From the NCBI GenBank assembly GCA_022410635.1, contig JAJVDF010000016.1:4148161-4212160 (forward strand): a stretch of 64,000 bases of DNA, read 5' to 3'. Source of the DNA: Tretioscincus oriximinensis. Lineage: Eukaryota > Chordata > Lepidosauria > Squamata > Gymnophthalmidae. Shown here one piece after another: positions 35,241-46,470 of the stretch. A program made the translations under genes and the position numbers. How positions within the stretch are numbered: the first letter of the stretch is position 1; each line of letters begins with the position of its first letter. The notes under the pieces are model-generated. The model was given only the letters and a program-made list of their open reading frames with translations. It made no database searches and was not told the origin of the DNA.

Positions 35241-35375
35241 CAAACATGAAGCACTTTGTATCACTGATTGCTCAATAATTATTTATTTTAATTGTATAGG
35301 CCCTACTCTTCATCTAGTAATATTAAAACGGCTCCAAAATGTAGCATAATAAAAATAGGCAAAACAAATGCTAAA

Positions 35376-35455
35376 CAGAAGAAGAACTGGGTTTTTATAC
35401 TCCACTTTTCTCACCCGAAGGGAATCAAACCGGCTTACAAACTTATTTCTCACCC
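35376..35455 (-). mobile_element. Sauria-type SINE 3' end (copy 2)
   Basis: Identical to 33641-33720. Confidence 0.75.
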
Positions 35456-36508
35456 AAAGGCTTATATTCTATTTCACACAGATACACACACAGTGATGGT
35501 CTCCATTTGTGTTTTTGAATAGATGGACTGGCTAGAGGACACTCATCCCTTCTCCATAACCGGCAGAGCTTTGAACTCGTATTACAGCTAATAAAAAATC
35601 CATGTCCCTGATGTATTTAATGTGCCAAGTGAGCGATAGTTAAAAATTGACGTTATCAGAGGACCTTTCAAAATCTTTTTGAAAACAAATTTGAATGATT
35701 ATTTAAGTTACAGCTACAGTATGAAAGGAAAATAACCAAGGTGCCTCCAGACATGGGCTAAATCCAGATTGCACTACATTCAAATAAGCCTTGTGTTAGT
35801 GAAGTGATGATTCATAATATTGCTATCATGGTCTTCCATAATAGAAATGGTTACTTACTTGACTGATATCCGGTTTCATTATTATTCCTTTTGAGGTCCA
35901 CCTGGAAATCAGCCAGACACACGCATGCAGGCACGCACACACAACAACAACAANAACAAATNAAAATTGGTAAGCTCTTGGATAGCTTTTGGTAGCTCCA
36001 TGCAAAATTACAATGACATGGGCTAGCTAAGGATGGAACCTATTCTCACATATATCTTGTGTTAAGGGTCAAATCAAATATTTTCATAAGAAACCAAATA
36101 AAATAATAATGGTACCTGTATAGTTTAAGTAACAGATCTCCCCAAACACTTTCATCCAAAAAAATATTTTGATGATCAGAGAATACTACTGAGATACCTA
36201 CACACACAGTCAACAATGTGTTAAAAAAGTGATTTTATTGAACAGCAGGGTAACTAATTTGCATTAGAGGCACTTTCACTCTAATTAAAAGCTCATTGAA
36301 CTCTGAATGGGATTTAGCATATTTTTTATAAATAGGGGCATCATAAATTTGGAAGAACGGTTAATGAGGATAATATGACAACATAAGAAATTCCATCCTA
36401 TANAGAAAGGATGATATGATATACAAAATTAACCCACTATAGTGATATCTGGATTAGCTTTTAATAAGTAATGCATGATTAAAAAGAGAACTACAGGTGT
36501 AGTATATA

Positions 36509-36699
36509 TAGACTGACCAGATGACCCCTTTTTTGGGGTGGTTGAAAACCCAGTTTTGGGGTGCCTACCAGTTTTTTCTGAGGAATTGTTTTTCAAAAAA
36601 ATTTTTTTTTTCAATATTTTTGTTTTTTTATTTATTTTTTCCTCAGAAAAAAACGGGAGGCACCACCCCCTCCCCAAAAGGGGTCATCTGGTCAGCCTA
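36509..36699. mobile_element. Fold-back hAT-type MITE, family A
   Basis: Ends are TAGACTGACCAGATGACCCC and its inverse ...GGGGTCATCTGGTCAGCCTA, with near-palindromic 'ggggtgcct' arms. 191 bp. The flanks (AGTATATA / TAATATTA) do not form a clean 8-bp duplication, so one side may have mutated. Confidence 0.87.
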
Positions 36700-37067
36700 T
36701 AATATTAACCTTCTTGTAAAAAAGCTATTACGCCAAGGTGTGGTTCAGATTAAACAGGGAAGCCTCATACATGAGGAATTAAGATGTAAATTCACCTATT
36801 TTATGTAAGTATGTTTATTTTTATCTGTTCTTAATAGTGTATTATATGAAATATTGATTGTATTANTAATATAGATGAACGATGAATTATTAATAGATAT
36901 TGCACATAATCTGCTCAGGAAGAAATACGAAAACGTCCATTACTATGAAGATATGTCCATATATCTGGAACAGACATGAGTGATTTAGACTAATTGCATA
37001 TCCATTGCATACTTATCGACAAGATTCAATAGTGAAAGGTTTATTGATGAATTGTTGAACCATATTT

Positions 37068-37235
37068 AGGCGGCGGGGGGCGGAGTTAGCGGACGGCGGC
37101 AGCGGCAGTGGCGAGGGCCCGTGGGAATGAGCGGCGGCGGCTGCCTCTGCTCCCCCCGCCTAAATAAAAGGTGCCGGTACTGCTGCGTTAGCCGCTGGCG
37201 AGGGGGGAGTGGCCCTCCCTGTGTGGGACGTGGGG
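37068..37235 (+). other. GC-rich CpG-dense patch
   Basis: The sequence 'ggcggcggggggcggagtta' through 'ccgctggcgaggggggagtg' is strikingly GC-rich against AT-rich flanks and contains 'ctaaataaaaggtgcc'. It could be a CpG-island promoter, or the 5' part of a retroelement lying just upstream of the SINE tail at 37330. No frame of note. Confidence 0.4.
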
Positions 37236-37329
37236 AAGGGTGAGCAACTTCCACTAGTCTGTAGCTCTAGCCAACCCAGCTATTCGAAAGCATGAATTGC
37301 AAGTAGAACATGGGAACCACCACAGCCTG

Positions 37330-37440
37330 GTGGGGAAAATAGAATGTCAGCCTTCAGGCAAAATACCCTTGTAAGCCGCTTTGAGTCCTGTGAACGGTGA
37401 GAAAAGCAGGGTATAAGAACCCAGTTCTCCTTCTTCTAAG
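37330..37440 (+). mobile_element. Sauria-type SINE 3' end
   Basis: The run 'agaatgtcagccttcaggc', 'cttgtaagccgctttgagtc', 'gtgagaaaagcagggtataa' and 'gaacccagttctccttcttc' is the canonical squamate SINE 3' tail with a CTT-type end. Confidence 0.82.
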
Positions 37441-37815
37441 AGCTATGTTAAGAACCATGGCGATTTCAGACTTTCTGCGGACATTTGTATGTTTAGCAAT
37501 AGTTGGTAACNAGAAATAAGTTTGATTTATTGATTTCATTTATTTCCCAGCCACATTTCCTTCAGCGTTTTTATATGCATAAAAATAAAAAGCAGTAAAA
37601 TACAGCAAAGTACCTAGAAGTNCATAAGAACTGCTTGTTCAATGGCACAGAAAAAAATGTGTGTCTTTATGAACCGCCTGACTGTACAAAGTCATATTGT
37701 TTGATGCATCCCAAGACGTTCCACACTAGAATAAGGTTAACAAATAAAAACCGGGATAGAACTTCACACCTTTAATAGTTATGGAAAAGAGGACTTTTCA
37801 TCAGATACAACTTAT
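37441..37815 (+). repeat. Unclassified interspersed repeat, inverse of 54378-54760
   Basis: Words such as 'gccatggttc' in inverse, 'tgatttattgatttcattta', 'tttcccagccac', 'aaaataaaaagcagtaaa.ta' and 'cttcacacctttaatag' occur in the same order, on the opposite strand, at 54378-54760. Similarity covers about 370 bp. No frame or termini recognised. Confidence 0.7.
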
Positions 37816-38087
37816 AATGGCTGTAACACCTGAGGATAGAGTGAGAATCCCTTTTTTTTTTTTTGGGGGGGGGGGGAGACTTTTATTATTTTATACATCC
37901 ACCACAAAATGTAAGCCTTTTAAATAAAGGATCTTACATAGTACAANTCTTACATTTTCAACATACATTTATAAAAAATATCTTGTTTTTTTCTTTCCAC
38001 CTTCTGTTTTTGCTTCCCTCCCCCTATCCTGATTGTTCCTCTCCCCAATGCATCAGCCTGGGATTCCTTTTTTCTTTATAACTAGAA
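37816..38087. other. Pyrimidine-rich DNA with a poly-T/poly-G run
   Basis: A T14 run followed by about twelve Gs lies at 37851-37876. C/T-rich sequence follows, possibly the 3' region of the adjacent L1. No gene. Confidence 0.4.
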
Positions 38088-38883
38088 TTAGGCTGACCAG
38101 ATTATCCCTTTGTGTAGGAGAAAATCCAGTTTTGGGGTGTTTACCCCATCCTCCCTTTTTTTTGCTGGGGAAAAATAATTTTTTCTTTAATTAATTTTCC
38201 AATAATATATTCACACAGGACGCATGCTGGAAACACATTCACATACACACACAGAAAAACAAATTACATAGGCACAAAACACATGACACAAAAAAAGAAA
38301 CCTCCCCCCCCGAGGATCCAAGGTAACACATATTAAATATCTATGTTTGATTATATGTCATGGTGATAGCATTTCTCATACTTGGATTTACACCGTGTCC
38401 GGCACCATACATAATAACCGGTAACCAGTCCCTTTCCCAACTTGATGTTAAGAACTGTCCCATCAATTTCAATCTCCTTTCTCTGACAACATCAAACAAG
38501 AATATATCCATTAGATACTCATACCAAGTATTAGTATTCCATTTAGTACTGTCTTTCCACCCCCTCGCAATTGTAATTTGACCAGCCCATATTGCTTATA
38601 TATATATATATATATTAAAAAAGGTTAACTGCACCACCACTAGGGGGCTCTGGGAACTAGGGGGCTCTGGGAACATATATATGCAAATTTCTTGTACACT
38701 TTGAAAATTTGTTGTACACGTCAAGAATTTCTCACACATTTCAAAAAATTCTCATGTGTTTTGCAGATTTCTCGGGCAGGGATTTTGGAGAGGTATGCAT
38801 GTTGGTGGGTGATTTTCATATTCATGAAATTAGCATGAATATTAATTGGCCCAGTTTGGGCCTCAGAAAATCTAGTTAGTCTA
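38088..38883. mobile_element. hAT family A long form, interrupted by an L1 fragment
   Basis: The left end is TAGGCTGACCAGATTATCCC; the right end is the inverse, '...cctcagaaaatctagttagt' plus 'cta'. The right half (38620-38883) carries the same modules as 7408-7640 ('gcatgttggtgggtgat', 'gcatgaatattaatt'). Between them, about 38195-38600 is L1-derived, so an L1 fragment sits inside the hAT element. Confidence 0.75.
38195..38600 (-). mobile_element. L1-type ORF2 C-terminal fragment inside a hAT element
   Basis: The minus strand reads 'GQITIARGWKDSTKWN', 'YLMDIFLFDVVRERRLKLMG' and 'FLTSSWERDW', the last ~80 residues of an L1-like ORF2. The same motif order occurs at 52982-53314. A (TA)n run lies at about 38597-38613, near the fragment's 5' side. 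Confidence 0.75.
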
Positions 38884-39940
38884 CATATACACAAAAACAC
38901 AATTTGCCATTCCTATCCCTCCCCCCTGGATATATCAATATAAGAGGAAAAAACCCTACAATTACATAACAGCAGTTTGTTCAAGTATTAATGTAGCCTA
39001 AAACGTATTATGTTTGTTAAGGCCAAACATTTTTCAGAAATTGATCCCTATATAATGGTTGAAATAGTTTTTGTACACGGTAGTTTAAGACACTTCTGAG
39101 ATGTATTCTAATAATTGCGTATGTAGAAAATGAAATATATTTTACAAATATTGGCAATAAGAGATACTCTTCTGGGAGAAAAATGTCCCAATAAGGATAT
39201 GTCTGAATTTTTCCTTTCATTCACAGTGATTAAATATGATTTTTTTACCCCTATTGCACTTACTATCTATACATCAGTGAATAATCTTAAGGGTTTTTTT
39301 CTCTATAATTCTGTAGGTTAGACCACAATTGCATAGCAAATTTCACATGCAGTAAGTAGTGGCAATGGAAAATGGAAAAACACAAATCTATAATTTTAAT
39401 TATTCTGATGATTCCAGTTTCTCTTGCAAAATAAGTAGCTCTTCCACATGTCTTCCTGACTTCTATATGTAGATTGACCTTTGAAAAAATCAATAATGGT
39501 TTCGTTCACAACTAACCACAAGGGACTAGTCTGGCATTTAAAGTAAATAGAAGCTATAAACTTGGTTGGATTTGCTTCATTTTAAGTAGTGATATAGTAT
39601 CTGTTATTAACATGTCAAATGATTAAAAAGACATTGAAAAATTGCCTATTTAATTGTCATTCATTATGAAATGTTAGATGTGTTTTAAAGTATGCCTCAT
39701 TTCTTTGTACATGGACCACAGGGAATTTTAAACTTTTGGAAACAAAGGATATGGCTGAACTGTTTTTTTTTTAAATACTGCAAAGAAACAGGCAGGTCAA
39801 AATTGCCTTAGAGACAGTAATATGTAGTTTAAGATTGATTGTAAAAGGCTGCATTTAGATATGCAGAATTAAATGCTTTCTGAATGTTTAAATGGAATAT
39901 GTACTGTACTAGCTTGTTTATTATATATTTTTATTTAATC
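38884..39940. other. Unique AT-rich DNA, no gene seen
   Basis: Nothing recognised. Confidence 0.4.
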
Positions 39941-40009
39941 AGGTAGTCACGCTAGTTTGGTTCAGTAAATAAAAAGGAAAGAGGTTGTCCAGCAACACCT
40001 TGGTGAGAC
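39941..40009 (-). mobile_element. Penelope-like element 3' end remnant
   Basis: The plus strand reads 'aggtagtcacgctagtttgg', 'ttcagtaaataaaaaggaaa', 'gaggttgtccagcaacacct' and 'gagacTAA', resembling the inverse of Penelope 3' termini. The MITE at 40013 entered at its TAA. Confidence 0.5.
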
Positions 40010-40012
40010 TAA

Positions 40013-40692
40013 GGCTGCATCCACATGTAGGGTTGCCATACGTCCCGATAAACCGGGACAATCCCAGTTTGGGGGACTAAAATATAGTCCCCTCCAGGTT
40101 TTAAGGCAAAATCTCGGGTTTTTACATTCCCCGATGCTGCATTAGGGAATGTAAAAAGGTGGGATTTTAAAGGAAAAGCAGCCGTCAAAGCTGACGGCTG
40201 CAGCGCGTGCAACGCTTTCTGGGGTCCTGGGAGGACCCTCGGAACGCGCCATAGCTGCTCCTTGGCTGGAGGCAGGGGTTTTGCCCTGCTCTCGCCACCA
40301 ACTCGCCTCTAGCAGAGGAGAAGCGCCTGGGTTTCCGACAGGAGGGCAGCTCTGTTCTCTTCTCACAAACCCAAGCGTTTTTCCTCCGCTGCTGCAGGTG
40401 AGTTGGCGGCGAGAGCAGGGCGAAACCCTGCCTCCAGCAAAGGAGGTTTTGCCTGTCTCGCTACAAGTATCCGTATGTGCACATGCGTGCGCGCGCGCAC
40501 ACGCACCTCACCCCGTCCCGGTTTTGGGTTGCCAGAATATGGCAATCCTATCCACATGTCACTTATTTATTCCACTATAGTTGGATATTCCACAATAAGG
40601 CGTTGTGTGGACTGTTTTTTTCCAGAATATCCATACTTTATTGTGGAATTTCCAATTATAGTGGAATAAATAAGTGATGTGTGGATGCAGCC
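40013..40692. mobile_element. PIF/Harbinger-like MITE, split by a hAT insertion
   Basis: Terminal inverted repeats start GGCTGCATCCACA(T/C) and continue as 'tcacttatttattccactat'. The right end is the exact style of inverse ending at 40692. Both sides are flanked by TAA (40010-40012 and 40693-40695), which fits the 3-bp TWA duplication of PIF/Harbinger. Without the nested hAT element and its 8-bp duplication, the MITE is about 150 bp and folds back on itself. Confidence 0.75.
40028..40550 (+). mobile_element. hAT-type non-autonomous element nested in a MITE
   Basis: The 523-bp element starts TAGGGTTGCCATACGTCCCG and ends 'gccagaatatggcaatccta', imperfect inverted repeats. Identical 8-bp flanks TCCACATG lie at 40020-40027 and 40551-40558. 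It is CG-rich, includes a (CG)n-like patch at about 40485-40500 and has internal inverse similarity ('gttttgccctgctctcgcc' against 'ggcgagagcagggcgaaac'). No transposase. Relatives lie at 7850-8180 and 62007-62105. Confidence 0.92.
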
Positions 40693-40695
40693 TAA

Positions 40696-41224
40696 GACTG
40701 TGTCCATACAGGATTAATAATCCACTTGAAAGTCAATTTTTTGTTTGCCTTACCAGTTTGTTATACAAATCAGCAGATTGCAGATTCTAAATCAAACTAT
40801 CTGCATTATTGCTTTTCCGGGAAACCTACTGTTAAGTTAGCATATAGGGTTATTGCAGGAAGGCTTTGGACTTCCTTTTTGACAAATAACAAACAAAATG
40901 ACTGACAAGATAAAAGTGAAAAATTTGGAATATACTATATGTAAAGTTATGAATGAGGTGCATTAAAACTGGAATGCCAATGAACTGGATTATTGGGCAA
41001 TTCCAAAACAAACAAGTGTCCCAGCCCTAAGGCCCTGTTTCTACAGAATTACTATCAGTTTGAGGGAGCTCACTATTCCACATTGTCTATATGGCATTAG
41101 TCCTAATCCACATCAAGTGTGTAGTAATAGCTCTCTAAAATGGATTACAAATAGACCAAATAACTCTGGCCTGTGTGTATTGCAATGCTGCTAAAAATTA
41201 ATTACCAGTGATGTATTTGTGCAT
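40696..41224. other. Unique or unclassified repeat DNA
   Basis: 41030-41160 resembles 62205-62290 loosely ('attccacattgt.tatat.gca'), so part may be an old DNA transposon. No gene. Confidence 0.3.
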
Positions 41225-41495
41225 AAGATTTGTGCAATGATGAGGAAATACCATTGTTGCAGAAGCTTAGTTTACAAAATGCTTTCAGTGGCACCTTCAG
41301 ACCTGTCTTCAAACACAGTATTGAACTTTCATGCTGCGTTTAGGGATACCTTCAGTGGTAATCCTGAATAGGTTGCAGTTTATAATTGACCACAATGTCG
41401 TTTATAACAGCAATCAGGAGTTTGCATGCTAGCACACATTGTTCCACTTGTAATGTGGAAGCCTTGAGACCTTCAGGTATAGGGTGGGGTATAAC
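41225..41495. repeat. Unclassified interspersed repeat (copy 2) with L2-like tail words
   Basis: 41380-41460 resembles 29330-29390 and 63190-63240 ('acaatgtc.tttataac', 'agcacacattgttccactt'). The words 'ccttgagaccttcaggtata' and 'gggtggggtataa' at 41462-41494 match L2-like/SINE tails. Confidence 0.4.
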
Positions 41496-41499
41496 AATT

Positions 41500-42500
41500 G
41501 TTCCCCTAATTGTTCTGAAGAGGGCCTGGGTAGAGTAGTTGATTCTAAGCCTTTCCTTATCTCCAGAAATCTTCTTTATATTGATGTAATAATTCTTTGT
41601 GAAATAAAAACTATTTTTCAAATGTTCATATTATATCTTTGCCCATAATTACATTAATTATTGCTTGGATTGCTGACCAGAACATTCTGACTTTGGGGCA
41701 ATACCACCACATATGTACATAGTTTGCTGGAGCTTGTTGACAATGCCAACAATTTGGAGGAATGTTGGGATTTATATGTGTCAATTGTGCTGGGGTTTTA
41801 TACCAAAAATAAATAAATTTTAACTTGAATTCCAATAGCTTATTGTATTTGTTATCAATAAAGAGTTTATAAAAAAAGTTTCTTCACTTTGAATATTAAT
41901 TTGGTGATTCCATCAATTGTAAATGATATTCATAGAATTATATTTCTTATGAATTAACATTTTATAGATTAGTCCAATTAATCCTTTACTGGAGAGCATA
42001 ACTTTAAAAAAATCTTTCCCATTCATTGGATTCAGTTCTCAGGATATTTTGTCTATGAGGAGCATTGGCATATGATCTAAGGGCTTGTGCCATTATCCAA
42101 TTATTGTTCCCCATTATATTTAAAAGGGCTTGCTGTGAGATGATAGTAAGATCTTGATCAAAAAGATGTTCTAACACAAAGATATCATTATTTCTTAACT
42201 TTTTCAATATTTCACTAGGAATGACTAATTGTTCTTTATTAATTGTGGAAATTAGATCAAATCCTGATTCACTTAACCTAATTTTATTAACACATTTTTT
42301 AAAAAATTCCAATGGTAACATTCTTAAGGAAGCAATTGACATATTCTTTCTTATAATGGGTCCTCATGTACTTCCCAGCAAAACAATGAGAAGCCATGAC
42401 AGTGATAATTAAAGATCGTGTGTCTCCAGAGAAGTTTGGTCTTAAAAGTAGGCTGTCAATAAAAGAGTGGAAATTATTATAGAAACTAAGCACCATAAGA
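41500..42500 (-). mobile_element. L1-type LINE ORF2 C-terminal third, degenerate
   Basis: Minus-strand frames in order: 42496-42299 (upstream part), 42342-42004 ('LRMLPLEFFKKCVNKI', the linker after the reverse transcriptase), 41835-41626 ('FWYKTPAQL', 'CWHCQQAPANYVHMWWYCPK' with the Cys-X2-Cys...His..Cys zinc-knuckle-like motif and 'FW'), then 'FTKNYYINIKKIS' near 41600. The order matches the C-terminal part of L1 ORF2. Frameshifts separate the blocks. Confidence 0.85.
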
Positions 42501-43896
42501 ATTAGTCCAAAAATTAGCCATCAGCAAAAATGTAGAAATATCATTAATTTAATAAATATGAATGCATAATTATCCTTAGAACCATTATTTATATAGCAAC
42601 AAAACTTCTATGACTTCAACAATAACTAAACAGCACAAAGGAAATATTGTCCCTGCTGAAAGACAGGACTGGTATGTAGACAAAGACACCGTTCACTATT
42701 TCAAAGTTTTCTTTAGAAACTTCCAGAGTAAACAAGAAACATAAATTCTTTCTATATTGTAATCTAATATATACTGCACATTTACCAAGATTCAAAGTGG
42801 ATGATAAAAAATTGGATTAAGTATGTAGTCGCAATAATGAAATTTGATTTAATTTATGAAAGTAGACAAAGGTATCTTAGTTAACTAAGTATAAGTGGTA
42901 AAAAGTCTTAAAATATACGTCCAGCAGAAGACCTGAGTTTCAATGGAGAAATACTGAGTTACATGTTTTTCCTTTACTGTACAAATGGCTATAATTTTGC
43001 TTCTTTTTACCCCAGGTGAGGGGTTTTTCAAATGTCTATTGTTATGTTTTAATATGTTTTGATTCACTATTCCTATTAGTCTGTTTATTAGCTGTAAATT
43101 GATTACGTATTGGAATTTTTTTAAAAAAAGATTATTACTTCATTTTTAATGGAAAAGAAGAAAGGATTCAGATGCCATAATATTTTTAAGATACTCCTTA
43201 TGTGAAAAAAGTATTAATTACAATATATCATGCCCTCCCTCCACTTGCGGTGAGGACTCAGATGAAGAGGACCCCACAAAGCTTGAGCGTTTGGCCACAG
43301 GTAACCTGCCAAAAGTCCCTATGTGCCACAGACAGGTTCTTCTTCTGGGACCATAGCAGTGAAAGGAGAGGAACAGATTAATAAGCATTATTCTGCAAGC
43401 ACTGGAAATATTAATTGGGGCAGCTGAGAAAGTTTGTGCAATGAGGCTTGTCTAGGACCCATCTGCTCTAGGGAAAGAGTTATAAATAGGTGTCAGCTAC
43501 AACCACAGACAGTTGTAGCTGACAACTGTAGCTGTCAGTTGATCAAAACTTTCTTGTATTCAACTCTGTCTCCAAGAAGTGGACAGAACCTTCTGTTCAT
43601 GTTGTTACTTGTTGGAGTCCTGAAGAATCAGTTGAATGCATTCTTTCTTTGAGTTGATGGTGGGGAGGATTAAGGTGGTTCTTCTGTACTGAAGAAGATT
43701 TACAAGTAAATATGTGACCAGGGCCTTTATTTAATAGCAACATGGACTTTTCTAATGATGTCTTATCCTTATTAGCTGCATGGGCGATAATTTTTAATTC
43801 TACATAAAAGCATGTCTAATTGAAGATTGTTCTGAGTAAGAATTGTCTCCATCCCATACATTTTACATCACTCAGGCCAAGTGCTCACGGTGGTAA
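42501..43896. other. Unique DNA with a small perfect hairpin
   Basis: A perfect 12-bp inverted repeat GTCAGCTACAAC/GTTGTAGCTGAC with an 8-base loop lies at 43492-43523, and a third related word 'tgtagctgtcagt' follows at once. No gene or mobile element identified. Confidence 0.4.
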
Positions 43897-44672
43897 AAGA
43901 TGCAGTTTTGGGCACCAGCAAAGTGAATCTGACCTACAGTTCCATGCTGAGCTTGTTTTCAGTTTCATTCCCTCGTTCTCACAGCAGAAGCACCTGCCTG
44001 GCTCACCCATAGTGAGCGCACCTCCATGTAAATGAGAGCTGCCTTTAACTTGGGGTTGAAGGAGGAGTTGGGTACCTCCCTGTCAGGGGGCAGCCCCAAG
44101 CGGGGTGGTCCTGCTTGGCTGCTGCTGCCAACACTTCCTCCTCCTCTCTTATCTCCTGCAATGATTGGCTGTTTGCTGAGCTCTCTTTTCCCTAGATCCC
44201 TTGTGTTGGGTTGGGGAGATAGCCAGGTATTGCAGGACAGCCAAGCACTGCAGGAGATCAAAGAGGAGGAAGGGGATCCCGATCATGGCAGCAGCTAAGT
44301 GGGCAGGAAGAAGGGAAAGGCAGCAGCTGAGGAAGGCTGGGCTGGGAGAGCCCAGAGCAATGTGGGGCTGTGGTGGGGCCAGAGAGGGGATGGATGGATA
44401 ACCTCCCTGCTGCTGCATTTATGTACATAACAAAAGAGGGGGAAAGAAAAANNTTTTTACTGCTGCTGTTAGGAGGTTAGGAGGAAGCATTGGCAGCAGA
44501 AGCCATGCGGGACCACTCCTCTTGGGGGCACTCCCTGATGGGGAGGTACCCAGCCCCTCCTCTTTCCTCATTAACTTGAATCCAAGGAAGCTATTATTTA
44601 CAGGGATGTGTGCTTGCTGAGGGGAAAAGGTAGCCAGAGTACAGTTAACCCGAATTTGGAAGAACTGCATCT
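43897..44672. repeat. Large inverted repeat (fold-back element, ~775 bp)
   Basis: The left arm, about 43897-44145, pairs with the inverse of about 44462-44672. Shared words include 'gatgcagtt', 'gggtacctccc.tcaggg', 'agtggtcc.gc.tggct.ctgctgccaa' and 'cttcctcct'. The ~315-bp centre is G/A-rich and includes two ambiguous bases at 44452-44453. Likely a non-autonomous DNA transposon; target duplication not found. Confidence 0.75.
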
Positions 44673-45480
44673 GTGACAGTTTTCAAGGTCCTTCATTTTG
44701 GGGATAGGTGGCTTTTAGAATGATGTAGAGTGAACCCGGAGCCCCTTTGGATTATAGGGGAACTGCATATGCCAGCACAGGCCACTCAGCTTTCGCTCCA
44801 GTGTTTTCCCCTCATGAAAACACAGATTCAGCCTCCAGTGGATGTAATGGCAACAACTTTACACGAGGCTGAAAGGTAGGGGATGTTTGGAAAGGAAAAC
44901 AGGACAATAAAAAATAATACTGTCTGAGTTTAAACTGAAATAGGGCAGTTTATATTTCTGTACTGGGAGAATGCCGAATGCCGTGAATTCTGATTATTCA
45001 AACATCTGCACACAGCCGTAGGGATTCCTTTTTTTAATTAAGAAATTCAGCATACAATAATCTAGTATAAGTACCAGTGAGTCACATATAGCTGTGAAGT
45101 CATTAGGTTTTTTTAAGTGCTACATACAAAGAGAAACTAGTCTCAAAATGTAATACTGAATTCCTTCTACAATTATTTAACTTCTTTTACTGTGGTATTA
45201 CTTTTAAACACACATATACACTTTCACAGAAAACAATCTAAAAAGTGTCCCAAAATTATTCTACAAGTAAATACACAAGTTAACCTCCAAAGGGGTAGAG
45301 TTCCCAGAGGTTGATAGCGTTGTGTTTTGAAACTCTGGATGTATTTGTTCTGTGAGTGATAAATTACTTTATCTATATATTGAGTTTCCAGAAGTAATTT
45401 TAGGTCTTGGGGGTAACATGGTAGAGCTGAGATTCTATAAACTAGAGAGCCAGTTATGGTTAGAGTTGGGGTATTCTCCC
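44673..45480. other. Unique DNA, no gene seen
   Basis: Nothing recognised. Confidence 0.4.
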
Positions 45481-45489
45481 AGTTAAATT

Positions 45490-45605
45490 TTATACTCCTC
45501 CATGAAGCCAGCTGGATGACTTTGAGCCACTCACATTTCTTTAGAACTCTCTCAGCCCCGTATACTTCGCAGAGCATCTGTTGTGGAGAAAGCAACAAAT
45601 GTTAT
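45490..45605 (+). mobile_element. Sauria-type SINE internal fragment
   Basis: The run 'tactcctccatgaagccagc', 'tgactttgagccactca', 'ttagaactctctcagccccg' and 'gcatctgttgtggagaaagc' matches the SINE bodies at 4852 and 5131. Head and tail are missing. Confidence 0.75.
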
Positions 45606-46470
45606 GCGCAACACTATGTTATTGCTGTAATAATACTTTACCGTTATTACGTACATAGAAGGCTCTTGAGAATTAGTGTTCAAGAACTTCACTACTAGAA
45701 ATCACATTTATGACATATCTCAGGGTTCGCAGGAAAAAACCCTAATTCAACAGCAGTTCAGTGCATTTTAATATGACATTATGTAGTGTGTTGTGACCTT
45801 CAAAGGGAAGTATTTATGGGTATGTCTCTAGTGGTTTAACATGATAAATGGCTTTACGCATGCTAATTGAGTTCATACATCTCCTTAATATTCTTCTGCT
45901 TTCTTGAATTTCTTTAACTTAGTAATCCATGATTCAGCTCTTACTCACCATAGTTGCAATGCTGCATTTTCCTCCTCAGCAGTAATTTTTCATTGCAGGT
46001 AGTGTTCATTTCAGCCTGTGTTGTAGCAAAAATATCCCCAGAATGCTTTTTTTAAATTTCTTTTTCTTTTACATATTCTCCTCCACAAATTAGACCCATC
46101 CTTTATTTTATTCTATGTTCTGTATACACTTAATTTGTCTCATGTGGGAAAAACACATTGTTATTATTGATAATTCTGCAAACAATGTGATTATTGAAGA
46201 CAATTGTAACAAAACTGATGATTGTCAAAGGTCTAAATATTTTTCTTCAACTAAAAAGTTAAGCATGAGAGCCTGGCATTATAATATCTTTTTGTTACAG
46301 AAGAGCTTCCAGATGAATAATAATGTTTTCCCTGACTAGTTTGCCTTTATTTTAATTGAAATATGATGTTCTCTGCTGTAGCCACATCCATGATTATCTA
46401 TATAAGACGACTTGTGAGAATGTGGCAAAATGTTTTCAGTTCTGTATTATTCAATGTTTTGCTCCCATAA
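45606..46470. other. Unique AT-rich DNA, no gene seen
   Basis: Nothing recognised. Confidence 0.4.

Larger units (their letters stand above)
34696..36430. repeat. 1,735-bp tandem duplication, copy 2
   Basis: It repeats 32961-34695 with the same ambiguous bases (34696, 35079, 35094, 35954, 35962). It ends at 36430 in 'atacaaaatt', where unique sequence 'aacccactatag' follows. Confidence 0.97.

Noticed and set aside
37068..37254. Gene exon in the GC-rich patch at 37.1 kb
   Set aside because: Frames are proline/arginine-rich artefacts of GC-rich sequence, and no splice signals or family were recognised.
40281..40677. Overlapping frames on both strands around 40.3-40.7 kb
   Set aside because: They lie within the CG-rich interior of the hAT element and its host MITE and contain only low-complexity residues.
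43965..44418. Frames of 88-98 codons on both strands
   Set aside because: They lie in the inverted-repeat element; paired arms produce mirrored open frames.
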